Positions 46,198 to 58,390 of a DNA stretch of 64,000 bases are shown one piece after another. Under the pieces are notes generated by a model. It searched no databases. It was not told where the DNA came from and saw only the letters and a program-made list of their open reading frames with translations. The stretch lies in assembly GCF_025698545.1 (NCBI RefSeq), contig NC_068570.1, positions 53,711,924-53,775,923 on the forward strand. Direction: 5' to 3'. A program made the position numbers and the translations under genes. The stretch is from Gossypium raimondii (lineage: Eukaryota; Streptophyta; Magnoliopsida; Malvales; Malvaceae). How positions within the stretch are numbered: the stretch's first letter is position 1; each line of letters opens with the position of its first letter.

Positions 46198-46945
46198 TTA
46201 GGACTAGTTTGACAATGTTTTTGAAAATTACTGTGGAAAAGTGCTTTTAAGAAGTACTTTTGAAAAATTTAAGTGTTTGGTATTGCTGTAAAAAAGTGAT
46301 TTTGAGAAATAAAATGTCTATTTTAGACATGATATTATAAAGTAACAAATCTGTATTTAAATAATGTTCAAATTAGTTAATATTATGATACTTTAGCAAA
46401 AATATAAAAAAATAATTTATTCTAAGTTATTGTTAATATTTTAATATATAATATTAATTTTAAATATTTCTAAGTAATTAATATTTTTATTTTTATTTTA
46501 ATTAATGCTTTTAACACATTCGTATTATTTTATTTTAAAATGTATTTGAATATATAACTCATATTAAATATTAACATAATATTGAAAACATAAACCTAAC
46601 AAATTAAAATATTACATATATTTGGATTAAAGTTTCAAAAGGGATAATATTTATATACCAAATATAAATACTAAAAATTTTACAATAGCATTTACAATTT
46701 GGAAGAAGAAATAGTAATGTTAAAAAGTAAAATACCACCAAAAGTACTTTTGAGTTAAAAAGTTAAAATTTCGCTTTTCATCGTGAAAAGCATTTAATAT
46801 AAGTTAAAAAATTTTCTACACTAAGGTTTGTTCTTTATTACTTTTTAGGGAAAAATACTTTTTAATGGAAAAGTTCATCTGAGAAGCATTGGAGAACACA
46901 ACTTTAATGCAGTTTAGCGCTGTTATCAAGTGTTTTTAGAAAGTT
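46198..46945. repeat. Possible hAT-type MITE
   Basis: Left part TTAGGACTAGTTTGACAATGTTTTTGAAAA with AAAAGTGCTTTTAAGAAGTACTTTT, right part with AAAGTACTTTTGAGTTAAAAAG and GCGCTGTTATCAAGTGTTTTTAG. The ends are weakly inverted and the AAGTGCTTTT content is typical of hAT MITEs. Borders are not certain. Confidence 0.35.
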
Positions 46946-47770
46946 CACGAAAAAATATAGTTTATTAATTTCATATGTTTAACATTACATAAAAATTAAA
47001 ATATTCATTATGTTGGAAATTGAAAATAAATTGATTTAAATATTATTTAAATAATTTAATATAATTATACATAAAATTTACATTTTAATTTTTTACTTTT
47101 AATAATTAATGAATTATTTTTAAATTTAATGATATATGAAATATTTTAAATTTTTAAATATAATAATAAACAATATTTAAGGTCTAACATATTAGTATAA
47201 AATTTTGTCTAACATTGATTGTGATTAGATCATCCAAGGGTCGTAGCTCATTCGATATAATTTAGATCAAACTTGAATAAAGATTTTTACACTTTGGGCT
47301 AGACTAGTCCATCTTAAATTTAATTTAAATGATAAAAAAATATTTTGAATTTATATTTAATTATAAAAGTATATAAATATCAATTAAAAATATAATTTTA
47401 ATATATTATTATTTTTTGAATAATGAAAAGGGATTTTTGAGCAGGTGGTGCAAGCCCAAAAACTAGCCTAGAGTTGAAACTTTTTTTAGCACGTTGACAC
47501 AACTAGCTGTGATCAAATTGACCTTTCTCCATTACAGGTTTGCCAGCATCTTCCTTGTGGGGTTCAACTTACAACTCTCTTCAATCATATTAGTACAAAA
47601 ATGTTTTTTTTTTACCTTTAACTAATCAATAATTTCTCCATTTATGTTCCTTAATTAATCATCAATTATATCCATTGAAATCCAACATGAACATGTTTCG
47701 AATCTCACTAACCTTTTAGATTCAAGCCTTATCTGTGCTAGTCTTTCCAGTAAGTTTGTGAAATTTTAGT
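46946..47770. other. AT-rich spacer
   Basis: No gene or repeat recognised, except short A/T-rich runs. Confidence 0.4.
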
Positions 47771-47774
47771 AAAA

Positions 47775-48005
47775 GAGTCCCTCGATGCTCACAATGCTGC
47801 TTGAAAAGAACTTGGTGTTCCCCCTATGAGATGGGACAATGTGTTGGCAGGCTTTGCACTGAGTTACGCTCATGGCCGGGTCAACAATTGCACTCTTGTG
47901 CATGCACAAGACCCTTCGGGTCAGAATCTTGCTTGGAGCAACAGCCCTGAACTTTCAGCAACCGATGCTGTCGGACTTTGGCTGACTCAAAAGCAGGATT
48001 TTTAA
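47775..48005 (+). pseudogene. PR-1 (CAP superfamily) gene fragment
   Basis: One frame reads like pathogenesis-related protein 1: DAHNAA-stop-KELGVPPMRWDN, then FALSYAHGRVNNCTLVHAQ, SGQNLAWSNSPELSATDAVG and LWLTQKQDF-stop. The CAP histidines fall in the expected places (AHNAA, LVHA). One internal TGA stands where Arg is usual (CGA-to-TGA). The N-terminal signal peptide and the C-terminal third with the CGHYTQVVW motif are missing. PR-1 proteins are secreted sterol-binding defence proteins; this fragment cannot make one. It ends right where the kinase fragment begins. Confidence 0.8.
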
Positions 48006-51000
48006 GGAAAAAGCTTATTGACATGGGAAACACGATACAAAATCGTGCAAGACTTAACATCGGCATTGCTGTATCCGTATGAAGAAGGAAATTACTGTGT
48101 ATTACTTAGAGATATCAAGACCAACAACATTATGTTGGATTCCAGCTTTGATGATAAACTCGGTGTAATACCCAAATTTTGTCCGGCCCAAGCCCAACTA
48201 TTAAAACTCAGATATAAAAAATACCAAATAAATAAAGGTCCAATAATAGTCCAGCCACAATCCAATACAATGGGCCCAATTTCAAAACACCCAAAATTTA
48301 AACCCAAGCCCAAAATACATTACCCTAGCCCAAATACCCCTAGCCCAAAATCGAAACAAACAAAACCCTAGGGTTTCAGGGTCTTCACGCCGCTTTCCCT
48401 CAGCCTCACGCACGCACGTAGCACCACTCACGCGAGCCTCCAGACTGCGCGCGCCACAGACATCCGTCGTGCACGTCCCCGACCTCGCACGCGTTCTCGC
48501 AAAGAACGAACAAACGAGCAGCAAAGCAGACACCAACAACACACAAAAGGAGCAGAGAGAAAAAAAACAAATATGGCAGAACGGGGGCGATTTGTTTTCG
48601 TTTTTATTTTTCATTTTTATGTAAATAGAGACTATAAAAAGACCAAGAGTGTACTGTAACTCTCTCAGGCATTCAATATACAAAAAGAAATCGGTTTACA
48701 AAAAGGTTTTTTTTTTGGGTTTTTGTTCTCTTCCATTTTCCCTGGTTACTTGATTCATTCCTCTTTTTCTTTTTCTAGTTTTTATATTCATTAATCGTGG
48801 GTTAAAAAGAGAAATAAAAAAAGAAAGAGGAGAGAGCGAAGAGTTTACCTGGCGATCGATTCCTTGCTTACTTCGTTGCAATCGATGATCGAGTAAGGGA
48901 TCTTGGAAAGGCCAGCTTGAGAGCATGAGACGGAGGCCATGACTTTGAGAGATTTTGAAACGGCGCAGCCATGAACAAAAGGGACTACGGTTTTCCTTGT
49001 TTAAACTGGCCGGATGTTAGTTTAACTTAGGTTTTGTATCAATTGTGCAACGGCGTCGTTTAGGCCAACTTCAACGGCTTTAAAATGGCACCGTACAGGC
49101 CACATCCAGTGACCCGATCCGAACTAAATTCCCGGTCCGCGCGTTTTGGCTTAATGGCTTATTTCCGCAATTAGTCCTCTGCTTTTGTAATATTCTTATA
49201 TTGATCCTTTTACGCCTTTTAAATTTTGCCACATCTTTTCATTGTCTGTTTCGATTTGGCCCATGCTAAAACATAGCGTTTTGGGGCTGGGGATATTTTC
49301 CTCTTTAATCTCCATGTTATTTGCGTGTGCTTTTTTTGGTCCTCCATTCTGCTTTACTTTCATTTTTTCTCCTTTTAATTTCAAATTAAATACATTTTAA
49401 TCCATATTTATTTAATTAAATATATTGTATTTTATTTCGTTTAAATTTTCTTTTTATTTTAGATATATCTATTTTTTAAAAAACTAACATTCTTTTTATG
49501 ATTAGGTTTAATATAATTTAAGTTATTATCATATATTAGTACTTAATCTTATTATATACTTTTTTTTAGTTATAATGTACTATTATTGGTATTATAAGCC
49601 TATTATGTATTATCATCTTATATTAATTACGTATTATATTGTTTTAAAACTTGTTATATATGTATTATTATTGTAAATATATCATTGCATTTTTATCTTT
49701 TCATGAAAATTTGATATGTTTGTATACTTTCTTAATATTTTCTATTTATAATAATTCTTTAATTCATTTTTATTCTCTTTTATATATCGAAGATACTCTA
49801 CATAATATTATTATTTTTAAGTAGGTATATATTTTTTATATTTCTCTTAATTCATTTTTATATAATTTTGTATTTTATATAAAGATGTTTTATAGAATAT
49901 CATTTTATATATATATACAAATTTTTTATTTTATATATAATTTATTCTATATGTAAAATTTTTTTGTGTACATACAATTTATTTTAAAGATTTCGTATGT
50001 ATACCTTATTAATTTACAATTTCCATTTCTTTTATGCCATTTTTTAGTTATTTCAAAACTTGTACATTTGGTTCGCATTTTCATTAATCGGCTTTTTTTA
50101 GTTTTTGAACGTTGATATTGATATTGACATAATGTACAATTAAGATTATTGTTGCTATGTTTGTCAAGATTAATTTATTATTTATTCATTATTCTTTAGT
50201 ATGTGTTTGGATTATATATTATCTCTTATGTCGTACATCACCATTCAAATATGTTACATTTGTAAGAATTGTATTTTATTAAACCACTACAATCCTTTTA
50301 TTTCAAAAGTTTTAAAAAGAGGCTTGGTGTTCTTAATTTCCGAGAAAATTGCGCCCTAACTTACTGGGTTTCAATTCTTCTCGATGAATTTAACTAGTCA
50401 ATTGTTTATTTTATTAAAACCATACAATCTTTAAAATAAAGTTTTTAAGATTTCAAAATGTTGGATCCTAACTTACTGGATATGACATTTTGTTATCTCG
50501 ATTTTAAAATAAAGGCAATATTTTGTGTTTAGGAATTTCGAGAAATTGAACCCTAACATACTGGATTCTGATTTCTCGATTGACTTAAATAACCAGACAT
50601 CATTCTCAAAACATATGAATTTTTAAAATTTAAAAAAAAAGACGAATTTAACTTTGAAGATTGAACTGTTGTACTCTAACTCAGTGAGTGTGGCGGTTTA
50701 TTTCTTTGAAATAGGGTACGTCTTATCATCCAATTCAATTATTTAGGTTTTTATTTCATAGGATCGTATTTTAAAATCTTTTCAAGTTTTGACACTAAGA
50801 CATTAAACAATTAATTCGGTACTAATTTTGGGTATTACGAGGGTGCTAACCCTTCCTCGTGTGTAATCGACTCCCGAATCTATTTTCTCAAAATTTCGCA
50901 GACCAAAATTATTTTCAAGGTGAGCCAATCACGCCTCAATAAAGGATTGGTGGCGACTCCCATTTTCATTTTCAAAGTCGATCCCCGTTTTTCAAATATA

Positions 51001-51524
51001 AAAAAATGGTTTCGACACTCGGAGACTACGGATTAGCTAGGTTAGTTGATCATTCAAAAGGGTTAAAAAACACTCTTTTAGCAAGGGTGGGATACATTGC
51101 TCTTGAATGTCTATCTTCGGTCAAGGCTAGCGAAGAATCCGATGTATATAGTTTTGGAGTAGTGGCATTAGAAATTGCTTGTGGTAAAAGGTCAATTGAA
51201 CCCAAATTTCATGAGCTTGACACTCTATTACTTCCATGGGTGTGGGAGTCATATGGAAATGGAAAGGTTCTTGACGTGGCTGACAAGAAAATGGGAATGG
51301 AATTCGACCCAAAACAAATGGAATGTTTGGTGATTGTTGGACTATGGTGTGCGCACCCAAATCTCAAACTAACACCATCAATCAGGCAAGTCATTTAAGC
51401 TCTTCATATCGAGGCACAGTTGCCAAATCTTCCAAGCACAATACATGTTCCCTGTTATAATGCACCTATTGCTCCAGGAATTGGAACAAGCGAGCCAGTA
51501 TTTGTTGGAACAACGGAAATGTAA
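48006..51524 (+). pseudogene. L-type lectin receptor kinase (LecRK) kinase-domain fragment, split by an LTR
   Basis: 48006-48163 reads KSLLTWETRYKIVQDLTSAL and on through LRDIKTNNIMLDSSF, the catalytic loop of a plant receptor kinase. 51018-51524 continues with LGDYGLARLVDH, SDVYSFGVVALEIACGKRS, QMECLVIVGLWCAHP and the tail ALHIEAQLPNLPSTIHVP, which is typical of L-type lectin kinases. HRD is changed to LRD and DFG to DYG. A stop (TAA, about 51396) lies after RQVI where the family reads RQAI/V. The lectin domain, membrane span and N-lobe are absent. Real LecRKs sense ligands at the plasma membrane; this is a dead remnant joined to a PR-1 scrap. Confidence 0.82.
48164..51017 (+). mobile_element. 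Gypsy solo LTR inside the LecRK remnant
   Basis: Begins TGTAATACCCAAATTTTGTCC, ends TGGTTTCGACA, 2854 bp, flanked by CTCGG at 48159-48163 and 51018-51022. A TATA-like CTATAAAAAG lies near 48633. No internal region remains. The terminal block (near 50820-50960) is shared with the other LTRs in the window. Removing the LTR and one TSD copy restores a continuous kinase reading frame, so the LTR came after or during decay of that gene. Confidence 0.88.
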
Positions 51525-52388
51525 ATATACACAATCGCAACAAGTAATAAAGTGACAAATAAATATCGAGTTATCGTAGCTACAGAGACTATGTAAGAAA
51601 ATATTTATGAAATACAATCAAAAACATTTTGGTGAAGGAAAATATTTTGTTTTGAAAGAAAACTGTTTAATAAAACTAGATTTTTACTAAGTAAATTAAC
51701 TAAGAAAATTAAAAGATAAAATTGCAAAGTATGAATTCTGAAAAATAAGTTTAATCAATATTACATAATTGTGTTAGATCAATTACTTTTCTTAACTTAT
51801 TATTACTAAAACAATGTTCATGTTGTTATGAATATATTCACGGCAACTTAGTAATTTGTTAACTATAGCATATACAGACTTACCAAATTAACTAATCTCT
51901 TGAACATATTACTATGTCAATTGAAACAATTAATCAATTTTAATAAGCAAGTAAAATATTACGTTAAGTAACAATATATTCCTACGCTGAAACAGTTTAA
52001 TCACAATAATCTTGCAAGTTATGCAAGGCTAATGTATCGTTTATCATCGTCGCTAATTTAACCTTCAACTACCTTAGAAGATTAAATATGCATCGATTAA
52101 GTATTGTGTCAATTAATTACAATTTTAATACAATTAATAATTAATTTATTAGTTATCATTCAATACGATTAATTCACAAAATCAAATTTTGTTCGTGGCA
52201 GAAAATATAGCCAGAAAGGCTATTTCAATAGCGGCGTCAAAAATGCCTATAAAAGCTCAATTCATTATTTCAGAATAGGAATATAGAACTAAAGGAAAGA
52301 AGTCTTGTCTTGGGAATAAAAAAAATAATAGTTTCCTTTTTTTTTTGAAGAACAATATTTCTTTTTTTCTTCGTCCTTTGTTACATTG
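51525..52388. other. AT-rich spacer
   Basis: No gene recognised. GCCTATAAAAGC near 52243 is TATA-like, but nothing coding follows before the LTR at 52389. Confidence 0.4.
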
Positions 52389-54375
52389 TGTAGCGACCTA
52401 AAAATTTTCGGCACGGGCGCTAGTCGAAGTAATTATTGAAAACTTGAAAACCGAATCTCGATTTTATTTGAAAAAGGAGTCGCCACCAATCTTTTTTCCT
52501 AGGTGTGATCGGACACCTAATAAATTCTCTTTTTAGAAAAAAAAATTATTTTAAATTTTTTTTAAAAGAGGAGATTTTAGGTCTACGTGAAAATCCAGAG
52601 AAAATTAGAGTTTGGGAGTCGATTCGCCATGAGGAAGGTATTAGCACCTCATGACGCCCAAAATTAGTATCTCGTTAAATGCACGTTGTCTTAATTTTCA
52701 AAAATACGAGTTCAATCTAATATTTAATCGTGATCCGATTAAAACACGAGAATTTTTTTTAAAACACGAGAATTTTGGAAACACAATTTTTTAAAAAAAC
52801 GAAAATTTATGAAACACGAGATTTTTTTTTGAAAACACAAAAATTTTCAAAACACCGAAATTTTTGACAACACGAGGATTTTTGAAACACGGGAATTTTC
52901 TGAAAACATGTAAAATTTTGAAAATTGGAATTTTTTGAAAACACGAAAATTTTTCTGATTTTTTTATTAAGCACGTATCGTATTTAACACTAATCGGTGA
53001 TATTCACTCAACATAGCAATGAAATCAACGAATTAGTGTCAAATCGATTCGTTACTTTATTTTTGAAAACACGAGAAAATTTTTCGAAGACACGAAAATT
53101 TTGAAACCCGAGGATTTTTTTGAAAATACGAATTTTTTGAATATTTTTTATTTTTAAAAGGGCGTATCGAGTTTAACACAAACCGGTGATATTCACCCAA
53201 CATAGCGATGAAATCAACGATTTTATGATAAATCGATCCGTTGCCTTATTTTTTAAAATTATTTAAAATAAAATAAAATTAAAATTGAATTAAATTGAAA
53301 ATATAAATACAAAAATATAAAAATGCATAAAATGCTAATAATATTAAAATGAAATAACATAAAAATACGAGCATTAAATTAAAAGTGAAATAAACGAAAT
53401 TACCGAAAAATCTAAAACGCGAGCTTCATCGAACGGGTTACACAAATTGAAATTTTCTTTTCTTTTTCTCTTCTTTTTTTTTTTTTTCTTTTTTCTTTTT
53501 TCTTCTCTCTTCTTTCTGGCCTGCTTCTTTTGGGCCTGCTGGGCCGTTGGTCAGGCCTAGCCTGCTGCTGCTGGGCTGGAGCGTGCGGGCCTGCTGCTGG
53601 GCTGGCTGTTGAGTGGGCTGCTGGACAGCTGCAGTATGTTGGGCTCAAATGCTGTTGGGTTGGCCTGCTAAGCTTTTTTTTGGTTTTTTTTTTTTTTTTT
53701 TGCTTAAAATTTTTTTGGGCTAGGGCTGCTGCTGGGTTTCTTGGGTCGCGAGTCGGGTTGCCGGATCGGGTTGGGTCGGTTTGACCTGGCTATTAATTTT
53801 TATTTTTTTATTTTTTCTTTTTCTTTTTTCTTTTTCTTCCTTCTTTCTTTCTCTTTTTTCTTTCTTCTTCTCCGATCGGCCTCCTTCACGCCGCTGCTGC
53901 ACCGCCGTCGCTCCTCCTCTCTCTTCCTTTCTTTCCTCTTCCTCTTCCTCCTCCTTCTTTTTGCTGCTGAAATTTTTTTTGAAACTTTCTTTTTTTTTAT
54001 TTTGTCCGGGCCTCCATTTTTGGGGTTTTAAGTCCAATTTATAGATGTTTTTCTCTTCCTTTTTGCAGAGATTAGGTGGCTAGGGGAGAGGGAGGCCATG
54101 CCTTAGGCCGGTGGCCGGAAATCACGGGGGTAGGTGTGCAAGTTGCTGCTAGAAGGACTAAACTGCAATTTCAGTAAAAGTTCTAGGGCCAAAACGAGTT
54201 TTGAGAAAATTTAGGGGTTAAAATGTAATTTTAAAAAGTTGGTGGGTCAAAATGTAATTTCAAAAAGTTTAGTGGTCAAAATGTATTTTTTTATTTTTTA
54301 TTTTTGAAATTTTTTTGAATTTTTTTAAATATATATATAAACACGACAAAACCCGGACAAAATTTAGTGCTTACA
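52389..54375 (-). repeat. 3' LTR of the minus-strand Tat-like element
   Basis: On the minus strand it runs TGTAAGCACTAAATTTTG ... AGGTCGCTACA, 1987 bp. The last part matches the end of the 16501 LTR; the middle has its own GA-rich tract (about 53460-54010) and GCTGCTGGGCTGG-type repeats. Confidence 0.85.
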
Positions 54376-54392
54376 GCTGCCCCTCTTTGCTC
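54376..54392 (-). promoter_or_regulatory. Polypurine tract
   Basis: On the minus strand GAGCAAAGAGGGGCAGC precedes the LTR TG, as in the plus-strand relative. Confidence 0.75.
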
Positions 54393-54479
54393 ATCGCTGT
54401 GAAACAGGGATAGAGCAAAGACTTTAAAAGCACTGAATTTTGTTTGATTGTCCAATTTTATTCTCTATTTTTCTTGTTG

Positions 54480-55480
54480 AAAAACAAAAAACAAAAATCG
54501 CTCGGCATGTGACCCGAGGCTCAACTCACCTCTCGTATTATGAGTTGATTTTAAAAAACAGAAATTTAAAAGAAATACTTCGGCATGTTTCCGAGGCTCA
54601 ACTCACCTCTCGCAATATGAGTTTATTTTTTTGAAAAAAATAGAAATTAAAAAAAAATAACTCAGCGTGACCCGAGGCTCAACTCACCTCTCGTATTATG
54701 AGTTGATTTTTGAAAAAAAACAGAAATTAAAAATACCTCAGCGTGACCCGAGGCTCAACTCACCTCTCGTATTATAAGTTGATTTTTGAAAAAAAATAGA
54801 AATTAAAAAATACCTCGGCAGGGCGAGGCTCAACTCACCTCTCAGATTATGAGTTGATTTTTGGAAAAAAACAGAAATTAAAAAATATCACAGCTTGACC
54901 CGAGGCTCAACTCACCTCTTGTATTATGAGTTGATTTTTGAAAAACAACAGAAATTAAAAAAAATACCTCAGCGTGACCCGAGGCTCAACTCACCTCTCG
55001 TATTATGAGTTGATTTTGAAAACAATGAAATTAAAAATACCTCAACAGGACCAAGCTCAACTCACCTCTCAGATATGAGTTGATTTTGAAAAAAAGAAAT
55101 TAAAAAAATACCTCGGTGTGACCCGAGGCTCAACTCACCTCTCAGATTATGAGTTGATTTTTGAAAAAAAAGAAATTAAAAATACCTCAACAGGACTCGA
55201 GGCTCAACTCACCTCTCGATTATGAGTTGATTTTGAAAAAAAAGAAATTAAAAATACCTCGGCGTGACCCGAGGCTCAACTCACCTCTCAGATTATGAGT
55301 TGATTTTTGAAAAACAATGAAATTAAAAATACCTCAACAGTGACCGAGGCTCAACTCACCTCTCGTATTATGAGTTGATTTTTGAAAAAAAATAGAAATT
55401 AAAAAATACCTCAGCGTGACCCGAGGCACAACTCACCTCTCGTATTATGAGTTGATTTTTGAAAAACAACAGAAATTAAA
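54480..55480 (-). repeat. 13-unit tandem array
   Basis: Reverse-oriented units of about 75 bp with the same monomer as 30390-32010 (GAGGCTCAACTCACCTCTCRKATTATGAGTTGATTTT on the plus strand). CAACTCA/TGAGTTG pairing is kept in nearly every unit. Confidence 0.88.
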
Positions 55481-56258
55481 TTAAAAAAATCTTGAAAGAA
55501 ACAGGGTTTCAAGAAACATCCGGTGAACTAAAAGCCTTCTTCTTCATTTATTCTGTGCAGCTTTCTCCCAGTATTGCTTGCACTACTAGTATACCTGTAT
55601 ATGTCAAGTATGATGTTATTATGATATGCACATGTTTGTCCTAAATGCTTTTATGTCTGACATGATCATGCCATGCACTCTGGGTTGTTTGTCACATGAC
55701 CCTTTCTGACTTTCGTGAGGGCCTTCATTCATTGCCTTCATTCTCGACTTTCTCTCAGGTTTTGTATTCATCTTCAAATTTTGCGAATAATCCACTCTTC
55801 CTCGTATATCACCCTCCTGCCCCCTGTTGAACCTTGTTCTTACTTTGGGGCCCGCGTACTTAATAAATTCTCAACCAGGTAATGCTCAACATTCCTTTTG
55901 TTTAGAATATGTCATCTTACTATTTATCATTTAAATGAATCAAACACGAGATGCATAAAAAAGAAAAAGTAGGCATGAAAGAAATACCTCACATTCATTT
56001 TTTTAAGCAACAAACGAAGGAAATTGACAAGGAAAGTTTAACAAATAAATTTTCATAAAGAAAAGAAAGCGAATTCAATAGCCAGAAATGCTCTAGACAT
56101 CCAATGCATGAACTTTCCACGTTTCTTCATCCTGGATCTTTTCGAGCACGGCTTCTTGTGTAGAAGATTTTGAGCTTCTGAGAATGCTTCAAATATTGTA
56201 ATCTCGTCATTCGACTCCCCATTCAAGTCGTCTTGCTCCTTAAGTTCAAGCCCATTTC

Positions 56259-56333
56259 ATTAGGACGCCCTTTTGGGTTTTTATCCTAATCCTTTTTGTT
56301 TATCAAGACACACTTTTCGGGTTTTCATCTTGA
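56259..56333 (-). other. Pair of stem-loops just after pol
   Basis: Hairpins at 56303-56333 (TCAAGA/TCTTGA) and 56259-56290 (ATTAGGA/TCCTAAT), core close to TGAAAACCCGAAAAGGGCG. Same order after pol as in the plus-strand element. Confidence 0.7.
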
Positions 56334-56385
56334 TTTTTCTTTTCTTTTCTTTTTCTGTTTTTTTGTTTTTTTTTGTCTTGTTTTT

Positions 56386-58390
56386 TTAAGCATAATATTT
56401 TTTCACAGCATCTGAGTTCAGTGGATTAGGCAATTCTTTCCCATCTATCTCAGTGAGAATCAGAGCCCCTCTTGAGAATGCCTTTTTTACAACGTATGGC
56501 CCTTCCCAATTTGGCGACCATTTTCCTCGAAAGTCTTTTTGTATTGGAAGGATCTTTCTTAGTACCAGTTCCCCTTCGCGGAATTCTCTTAGCCGTACCC
56601 TTTTATCATGGGCCGTGATCATTCTATTCTAATAAATCTGTCCATGACAAATTGCCTTCAAGCGTTTTCCCTCAATAAGATTTAGCTGATCATATCGAGC
56701 TTGAACCCACTCTGATTCTTCTAACTTTGATTCCAACAAGACACGTAGGGATGGGATCTCCACTTCGATGGGCAGAACAGCTTCCATTCCGTAGACTAGA
56801 GAAAAAGGAGTTGCCCCCGTAGATGTTCGCACAGAGGTGCGGTACGCGTACAAAGCAAATGGTAGCTTCTCGTGCCAGTCCTTATATGTCTCAGTCATCT
56901 TCCCGATAATCCTCTTTATATTATTATTAGCCGCTTCTACCGCTCCGTTCATCTTCGGGCGATAGGGTGAAGAATTATGATGCTTTATCTGAAATTGCTC
57001 ACATACTTCTTTCATCATCTTGTTGTTCAAATTTAAAGCATTATCTGAAATGATTCTTTCAGGCAGACCATATCGACATATGATCTCCTTTTTTAAGAAC
57101 CTACAGATTGCTGCCTTTGTAACATTAGCAAACGAAGTGGCTTCTACCCATTTTGTGAAGTAGTCTATAACCACAAAGATGAATCGATGCCCATTGGAAG
57201 CTTTCGGGGAAATTGGCCCTATAACATCCATCCCCCACATATAAAAAGGCCACGAAGAAGTCATGACATGAAGGGGCAACGGAGCAACATGAATTTTATC
57301 GCCATAAATTTGACATTTGTGGCACTTTCGTGCGTAGTCAATGCAATCCCTTTCCATCGTTAGCCAATAATAACCAAGTCTCATAATCTGCCTGGCCATG
57401 GCGAAACCACTAGCATGCGTTCCACAAATTCCTTCATGAACCTCCTCAAGTATCTTTCTAGCTTCAACAGCGTCAACGTACCTCAAGAGCACTTGATCTT
57501 TTCCTCTTTTGTATAGAATATCCCCGTCAAGAACAAACCCAATCGCCATTCTTCTTATTTTTCTTTTGTCATTCTCGTTTGCTTGCTCAGGGTACCTTTG
57601 ATTCTTGATGTACTCTAGGATATCATGGAACCATGGTCGTCCATTTGACTCCTCCTCAATGCTAAAACAGGGTGCGGGAGTCTCATATATGCTCATTTGG
57701 ATAGGCATCATCTCAGTTTCTCTGTTTGCTTTGAACATCGAAGCCAAGGTGGCTAGGGCATCAGCCAATTGGTTATCTTCTCGTGGAAAGCAGTTAAAAG
57801 TCACTTCTTTGAATTCTTTGACCAATTTCGCAACGAGATCGTGATATCTGACTAATTTTGGATCTCTCACTTCCCAATCTCCACGAATTTGATAAATGAC
57901 TAATGTTTAGTCCCCGTGTACCTCTAAAATTTCAATTTTCCTCTCGATAGCTGAACGAAGTCCCATGATGCAAGCTTCATACTCTGCTATATTATTGGTA
58001 CAGAAGAAGTTCAATCTGGCAGTGAGCAGATAATGATCTCCTTCCGGCGACACTAAGACTGCTCTGATCCCATGCCTCAATGCATTCGATGCACCATCAA
58101 AGTTCATCTTCCATGATTTCTCTTTTGATGACTCACCCTCTTTTTCTGAAATGCACATCAAGTCTTCATCTGGGAAATCAAATCTCAAAGGCTCGTATTC
58201 TTCCGTTGTTCGACTTGCCAAGAAGTCAGCTATCGCGCTTCCCTTTATCGATTTTTGGCTCACATACACGATATCATACCCAGTCAGTAAGATCTGCCAT
58301 CGTGCCATTCTTCCTGAGAGTGCAGGTGACTCCATCATGTACTTTATTGGATCCAGTTTTGAAATTAACCATGTCGTATGATACAACATG
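56386..58390 (-). pseudogene. pol region (RNase H domains and integrase), broken
   Basis: From right to left: second RNase H (NNIAEYEACIMGL, DNQLADALATLAS), integrase zinc motif (GTHASG, CHKCQIYGD), DDE residues in GMDVIGP, ISDNALN and NGAVEAANNN, and the tail FRGKWSPNWEGPYVVKKAF. It ends at 58390 where the next element is inserted. A few breaks. Confidence 0.85.

Larger units (their letters stand above)
52389..58390 (-). mobile_element. Tat/Ogre-like Gypsy element, 3' half, interrupted by another element
   Basis: Fossil on the minus strand. From right to left: RT/RNase H, second RNase H, integrase, stem-loop pair, tandem array, polypurine tract, 3' LTR. Protein pieces are very close to those of 16501-34484, so it is the same or a sister family, but its LTR differs more. 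The 5' half lies beyond the later insertion and outside the window, so its own TSD cannot be checked. It has a few breaks in the visible coding part. Confidence 0.85.

Noticed and set aside
53720-54044. Glu/Lys-rich and Phe/Ser-rich open frames
   Set aside because: Product of a GA/CT-rich tract in an LTR; open on both strands.
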